DNA of 64,000 nt. Origin: Thermohalobaculum sediminis (GTDB lineage: Bacteria; Pseudomonadota; Alphaproteobacteria; Rhodobacterales; Rhodobacteraceae). The notes below the pieces were generated by a model. It did no database searches. It was not told where the DNA came from and was given only the letters and a program-made list of their open reading frames with translations. Both the position numbers and the translations under genes were made by a program. Position 1 is the first letter of the stretch, and each line of letters begins with the position of its first letter. The stretch is from positions 105,383 to 169,382 of the forward strand of contig NZ_JAMFKN010000010.1 of NCBI RefSeq assembly GCF_023487995.1. The letters are read 5' to 3'. This document shows positions 60,468 through 64,000 of this stretch, in pieces.

Positions 60468-60496
60468 TTTATGCTGAGATCTCGCGCCCAAGTCAA
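60468..60496 (-). promoter_or_regulatory. Sigma-70-like promoter of rplU-rpmA
   Basis: On the minus strand TTGACT (60496-60491) and CATAAA (60473-60468) are spaced by exactly 17 bp. This is the best housekeeping promoter in the window. Transcription would start near 60461, leaving a leader of about 140 nt that could hold a ribosomal-protein control element. Confidence 0.8.
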
Positions 60497-60532
60497 GGCG
60501 CGAGAGATGTGAAAGATTCCCGGAAATCCTGC

Positions 60533-60560
60533 TTGCAGAACGGCGTGGACCTGTCTAGGT
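60533..60560 (+). promoter_or_regulatory. Likely promoter of tRNA-Ser
   Basis: TTGCAG (60533-60538) and CTAGGT (60555-60560) with 16 bp spacing, 27 bp before the mature tRNA. The -10 match is weak, as is common in this group. Confidence 0.45.
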
Positions 60561-60587
60561 TCCGCCCACCCGAAAGATACCCCCTGC

Positions 60588-60677
<90 letters not shown>

Positions 60678-61038
60678 CCCAGACCAGTCTCGATTTGACA
60701 TCTCGGACTTCTCCCGGAATGTCGGGGGATATCCGTCTATTAGAGGTCTCCCCGCTCGCCTGAGACACTCGTGCTGGCCACGGTCAGGCCAATTTTCCCC
60801 CTGCGTCTCGCTTCGCTGCATCGCCCGGTTCCCTCAGGCCGGATTTCCCTGTTTTGCGGGAATTAACAGGGAATTTTTCGGTTCCTGGGTGGATGTGGCA
60901 TTCGGCCGGGGGCAAAGGACCCAGGACATCAATGACATGATGTCCATTTCCCTGCGCGGATGAACAGGGAACCAGGGGGGAAACGAGGGAGGTCAGAGGT
61001 CTTGATGCCTGGCATCCATGGAACCGTCGCCGCCCAGG
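60678..61038. repeat. Palindrome-rich spacer between tRNA-Ser and the recombinase
   Basis: No gene in these 361 bp. Three inverted repeats stand out: TTCCCTGTT...AACAGGGAA (60845-60873), GGACATCA-ATGACA-TGATGTCC (60924-60945) and TTCCCTG...CAGGGAA (60948-60971). The TTCCCTG/CAGGGAA arms occur twice and resemble the GGGAATTAACAGGGAA repeats I recall beside other alphaproteobacterial recombinases. They may be recombinase or regulator binding sites. Confidence 0.6.
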
Positions 61039-62730
61039 TCAGCCGGAGATGCCGAAGCGCGTTTCCTGCTCGGCCCAGTCGAGCGGGATGCCGGTCCGGA
61101 CGAGGCGCTCGAGGCTGAGATCGGGAGGCTGGCGGCCATCGAGGATCGCCTGCTGGATGCGGGGCGAGAGGAAGGCGAGCTGCAGCCGGGTCCGGAGATA
61201 GGCGGGCGAATGTCCCGCCTCCGCGGCGACCCGCGTCAGAGGCTGGCCCGCCCGGATCCGATCGAGCCAGCCATGCGCCTCGGCGAGCCGCCGGACGAGT
61301 ACATCGTCGACCGCACCCGCGATGTCGCCCGCGACGATCCTGGTCTCGACGCCGCGGCGGCGCAGGTCGAACGATGCGCGAATGCACAGGATCTCGTCGG
61401 CGATCACCGCCGGATCGAGGCCGAGCGCGTCCGCGAGACCGTGCCTGTCGAGCGCGAGATCGATCTGGCCCGGGGTCAATTGTCCCGAGGCCATGAGTGC
61501 TTGGAGAAGACCCGGTTCGTCGCTGCGGAGCCTGTCGCAGAGGGTGTCGACCTTCACAGCGAGATCCGCGGCGCTTCGGGCATCCGGCTCGGACAGCATC
61601 GTGTGGCGCCGCGCAGCAGCATGGAGATGACTCGCGAGGATCCGCGCGACGACCCGCTCCAGCTGCGGTCCGGGAAGCCGCCAGGCCGAGGGATCCGCGG
61701 GCGCCTTGCCGGTGACCAGCCGGTTCGAGACGTAGTAGCGAAGCTGCCGGCCACGGCGCCGGGTGTGGGTCGGCGTGAGGCGATCGCCCGTCTCGTCGCG
61801 CAACCTGCCCCTGAGCGGCGCAGAGGTTATTCGTGCACCAGCCACCCCTGGCCCACGAGCGGCTGCGCGCGGCCGGCCACATGCTTCCGCGAGCTTCGCC
61901 TGCACCCGCTGCCAGAGCGCATCGTCGACGATCGCCTCGTGCTGTCCCGGCCAGACTTCGCGCTTGTGCCGGATCCGGCCCGTGTAGATCGGGTTGGTCA
62001 GGAGGAAGTGGACTTGCCCGCGCGAGAGGACGCCGCCCCCACGCGTCCTGCCATCGGCGAACAGGCGGCGCTTCGACCGGATGCCGAGCCGGGCGGCCTC
62101 CCCGGCGACGACCCGCAGGCAGCCATGCTCGTCGTAGAGCCGGAAGACCGTCCGGACGGCTTCGGCCTCTGCCTCGCTGACGACGAGGCCCCGGACCTTG
62201 GGGTCCGGATGCCGGTCATAGCCGAGCGGCACCAGCCCGCCCATCCACAGGCCCTTCTTCTTCGAGGCGGCGATCTTGTCCCGGATCCGCTCGGCCGTGA
62301 CCTCGCGCTCGAACTGGGCAAACGAGAGGAGCACATTGAGCGTGAGCCGGCCCATCGAGGTCGCGGTGTTGAAGGCCTGGGTGACCGAGACGAAGGAGCA
62401 GCCTGCCCGGTCGAAGCGCTCGACGAGCCGCGCAAAGTCCGCGAGGGACCTTGTCAGCCGGTCGATCTTGTAAACCACGACCATGGTCACCCGGCCGGCC
62501 TCGATATCGGCGAGAAGGCGCCGGAGCGCCGGGCGCTCCAGCGTGCCGCCCGAGACGCCGCCATCGTCATAGTCCTCGCGGACGAGCCGCCAGCCCTCGT
62601 GGCGCTGGCTAGCGACATAGGCGGCGCAGGCCTCGCGCTGCGCGTCGAGCGAGTTGAAGCCCTGCTCGAGCCCCTCCTCGGTCGACTTGCGCGTGTAGAT
62701 CGCGCAGCGGATGACAGCGGTCCGTGTCAT
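61039..62730 (-). CDS. Large serine recombinase
   Basis: A 563-residue site-specific integrase/resolvase. The catalytic domain starts AVIRCAIYTRKSTEEGLEQG, with Ser16 as nucleophile and Arg14 next to it. It has YDDGGVSGGTLERPALRRLL, VVVYKIDRLTRSLADF and SFAQFEREVTAERIRDKI. The Recombinase domain (GLVPLGYDRHPDPKVRGLVV) follows near residue 165, then a basic DNA-binding C-terminus with a helix-turn-helix-like TRVAAEAGHSPAYLRTRLQL. No cysteine zinc ribbon is obvious. ATG 62730 overlaps the DUF2924 stop in ATGA, which rules out longer starts. Confidence 0.93.
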   Translation of the reverse strand: MTRTAVIRCAIYTRKSTEEGLEQGFNSLDAQREACAAYVASQRHEGWRLVREDYDDGGVSGGTLERPALRRLLADIEAGRVTMVVVYKIDRLTRSLADFARLVERFDRAGCSFVSVTQAFNTATSMGRLTLNVLLSFAQFEREVTAERIRDKIAASKKKGLWMGGLVPLGYDRHPDPKVRGLVVSEAEAEAVRTVFRLYDEHGCLRVVAGEAARLGIRSKRRLFADGRTRGGGVLSRGQVHFLLTNPIYTGRIRHKREVWPGQHEAIVDDALWQRVQAKLAEACGRPRAAARGPGVAGARITSAPLRGRLRDETGDRLTPTHTRRRGRQLRYYVSNRLVTGKAPADPSAWRLPGPQLERVVARILASHLHAAARRHTMLSEPDARSAADLAVKVDTLCDRLRSDEPGLLQALMASGQLTPGQIDLALDRHGLADALGLDPAVIADEILCIRASFDLRRRGVETRIVAGDIAGAVDDVLVRRLAEAHGWLDRIRAGQPLTRVAAEAGHSPAYLRTRLQLAFLSPRIQQAILDGRQPPDLSLERLVRTGIPLDWAEQETRFGISG

Positions 62731-63140
62731 CGGCGGGCCCGTTGCCTGTCCAGCCCGAAAAAGCGCGGGCCGGACCAGTGCGCCCCGGTGATCTCGCGGG
62801 CGATGGCGGAGAGCGAGCGATAGCGCCGGCCCCGCCAGTGGTAACCGTCGCCGGCCACCTCGACGACATGGCTGACGCCGTTCCACTCGCGGATGAGACG
62901 GCCGCCGGGGGCGAGGCGGGACGCGACCTTGCGCGCCTTGTCACGTGCGATCGTGGCGAGCCGGCGCCGGGCCGTGTCGGGGAGGCCGCCGTACCGGCCG
63001 GCCTGCACCTCGAAGGCGAGGATCCGCCGCATCAGGGCAGTGCTAAGCCGTTCGGGCGGCGGGTCCTCCATCACCCGGGCCCAGAGGCCGAGAAGGTCGT
63101 CGCGGCCCATGGCGGCGATCGCCTCGACCGGCCCCGTCAT
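62727..63140 (-). CDS. DUF2924 domain-containing protein
   Basis: A 137-residue basic protein always seen, as far as I recall, beside recombinases of this type. The N-terminus is helical (LLGLWARVMEDPPPERLSTA). The C-terminal part GYHWRGRRYRSLSAIAREIT and TGAHWSGPRFFGLDRQR resembles a RAMA-like DNA-reading module. It may be an accessory or directionality factor for the recombinase; this is inference from the fixed gene order. It overlaps both neighbours in ATGA tetranucleotides. Confidence 0.85.
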   Translation of the reverse strand: MTGPVEAIAAMGRDDLLGLWARVMEDPPPERLSTALMRRILAFEVQAGRYGGLPDTARRRLATIARDKARKVASRLAPGGRLIREWNGVSHVVEVAGDGYHWRGRRYRSLSAIAREITGAHWSGPRFFGLDRQRARR

Positions 63141-63385
63141 TCCGCGCTCCCGCGGGTCGCGATGATCCGGTAGCGCGCCTCGTCGCCGGGCTTCGCGGGA
63201 GGCTGGCGCTCGATCGTGACGCCCTTCTTGCGCAGCCCGCTCAACGCCGCCCGGACCGAGTGCTTCTGCCAACCCGTTGCCTCGCAGAGCGCGGACAGGG
63301 TCGTGCCGCGGCGGGCCTTCAGCATCGCCTGCACCTGCTGCACCTTGGTGGGCGTCTTGGTCGTCGGTGTCGCGGATCCTGCCAT
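63137..63385 (-). CDS. DUF3489 domain-containing protein
   Basis: An 82-residue protein. TKVQQVQAMLKARRGTTLSA and LCEATGWQKHSVRAALSGLR form a winged-helix-like DNA-binding unit, and the AALSGLRKKGVTIERQ segment is the DUF3489 signature. It starts the three-gene cassette with DUF2924 and the recombinase, and may regulate it. The adjacent 129 bp upstream hold no other gene. Confidence 0.87.
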   Translation of the reverse strand: MAGSATPTTKTPTKVQQVQAMLKARRGTTLSALCEATGWQKHSVRAALSGLRKKGVTIERQPPAKPGDEARYRIIATRGSAE

Positions 63386-63514
63386 CGGTCTCTCCCGTGT
63401 CGTCGGGACCGGCGGGATGCTGGCCCCTGCTACCGGGAGAGGCCCGGGAGGGCGCCGGGCTCGGGCGACAGTGACGCTCGTTCCGCGCGGGAAGTCCAGT
63501 CGAGGGGACCCGGC

Positions 63515-63895
63515 TCAGGACTCCCAGCCGACGCGCCATGGCGGCGTTCGCGAGTAATCGGGCTCGTAGGCAAGGCCGAGGACGGGTGGTTCGCGCCGTT
63601 TGCGCTGCCAGGCCAGGAGCTGGCTCAGCGCGTCGACCTGGTCGTCATGGCGGGCATTCGGGAATCCGAGGACCTCGTGCTCGAATCTGGCGAGCCACGA
63701 TGCGTCTCTCGTGAGAAACAGGCATCCTGCCTCGATCTTCGCCGTTTGCCCCGAGAACCGCGTGATCTTGTCAGCCTCCGGTTTGATGGCGATGGGGCGC
63801 GGAACGTCGCTGAGCTCGTCATGGCGCAGGGTCTGGATGAGCTGCGCCCCGCTCGCCGCATCCTCGATCAGGAGGACGTCAGCGGGCAATGTCAA
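63515..63895 (-). pseudogene. Phage terminase large subunit, C-terminal remnant
   Basis: Only about 126 residues of a protein normally over 400 remain. VLLIEDAASGAQLIQTL, IKPEADKITRFSGQTAKIEAG and NARHDDQVDALSQLLAW are the end of the RNase H-like nuclease domain of large terminases, including the HDDQVDA metal site. The packaging ATPase domain is absent. Similarity stops at about 63893, and a TTG would have to serve as start. The neighbouring IS6-type transposase reads away from it, so insertion of that element, or a deletion beside it, probably removed the 5' part. Confidence 0.75.
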
Positions 63896-63941
63896 AGGAA
63901 CTTGGCTTGAGGCGGGATGCCGCCCTCCCTACCCTCGTGGC

Positions 63942-64000
63942 ATGAGCAAACCCAACCCCTTCCGCTACTTCAAAACGTCACCCGAGATCATCCGCCTGGC
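63942..64000 (+). CDS. IS6 family transposase (first 19 codons; runs off the window)
   Basis: The start MSKPNPFRYFKTSPEIIRLA is the typical N-terminus of IS6-family (IS26-like) DDE transposases of alphaproteobacteria, which form cointegrates and often move resistance or catabolic genes. The terminal inverted repeat should lie between about 63893 and 63941, but I cannot identify it with certainty. The rest of the gene is outside the window. Confidence 0.8.
   Translation, partial: MSKPNPFRYFKTSPEIIRL

Larger units (their letters stand above)
60678..64000. mobile_element. Integrated element next to tRNA-Ser (left part in window)
   Basis: Immediately after tRNA-Ser the housekeeping gene order stops. 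What follows are palindromic repeats, a large serine recombinase, two small DUF2924/DUF3489 genes in ATGA overlap, a terminase remnant and an IS6 transposase running off the window. This is the content of a decayed prophage or integrative element. The exact attachment core cannot be defined without the other end, so the left limit is approximate. Confidence 0.6.

Overview
The window looks like chromosomal DNA of a GC-rich alphaproteobacterium of the order Rhodobacterales (Rhodobacteraceae/Paracoccaceae). The pointers are an NDUFS4-type accessory subunit of complex I, MmcB, DUF4170 and DUF6324-like small proteins, membrane-tethered cytochrome c, a GTTC-N7-GTTC LexA box upstream of uvrB, and tRNA-His and tRNA-Ser with encoded CCA. 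Most genes are packed with 1 to 13 bp overlaps, and many starts can be fixed from these overlaps.

Layout. 1-5.9 kb: the 5' part of coxB, tldD, a formate/nitrite-type channel, pheA and a two-domain membrane cytochrome c. 6.0-11.8 kb: a complete YejABEF peptide (microcin C type) ABC importer operon. 11.8-15.4 kb: mmcB, an SHMT-like PLP enzyme, a frameshifted histidine-kinase-like gene, a small conserved gene and tRNA-His. 15.5-30.5 kb: a polysaccharide locus. It holds a GT4 glycosyltransferase, a WcaF-like acetyltransferase, a Wzc-type tyrosine kinase, a beta-helix protein and a nine-gene minus-strand block (gmd, methyltransferase, fcl, two GT2, two sulfotransferases, Wzx-like flippase, Wzy-like polymerase). 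manC/cpsB at 36.7-38.1 kb supplies GDP-mannose. Together these predict a fucose-containing, probably sulfated and acetylated exopolysaccharide. 30.6-36.5 kb: an envelope operon (MAPEG, tldE/pmbA, cysQ, DUF4170, DUF374 acyltransferase, waaA, lpxK).

38.2-49.1 kb: the NDUFS4-like subunit, a candidate structured RNA, SOS-regulated uvrB with a hidden GTG-start secreted protein, small membrane and secreted proteins, 5-formyl-THF cyclo-ligase, mmsA, and an overlapping four-gene set ending in a HerA-like ATPase. 49.1-55.6 kb: a candidate anti-Shine-Dalgarno sRNA, an IalB-family protein, an lpxD-acp-KS acyl cluster, and an L,D-transpeptidase divergent from a DUF882/MepK-like endopeptidase. 55.6-60.5 kb: proA, proB, obgE, a GNAT enzyme, and rpmA-rplU with a clear promoter and terminator.

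60.6-64.0 kb: tRNA-Ser(CGA) followed by an integrated element. It carries repeat-rich DNA, a large serine recombinase, DUF2924 and DUF3489 genes in ATGA overlap, the C-terminal remnant of a phage terminase, and the first bases of an IS6-family transposase at the window edge.

Most enzyme calls rest on visible family motifs. The RNA genes other than the tRNAs, the regulatory sites and the polysaccharide chemistry are inferences.
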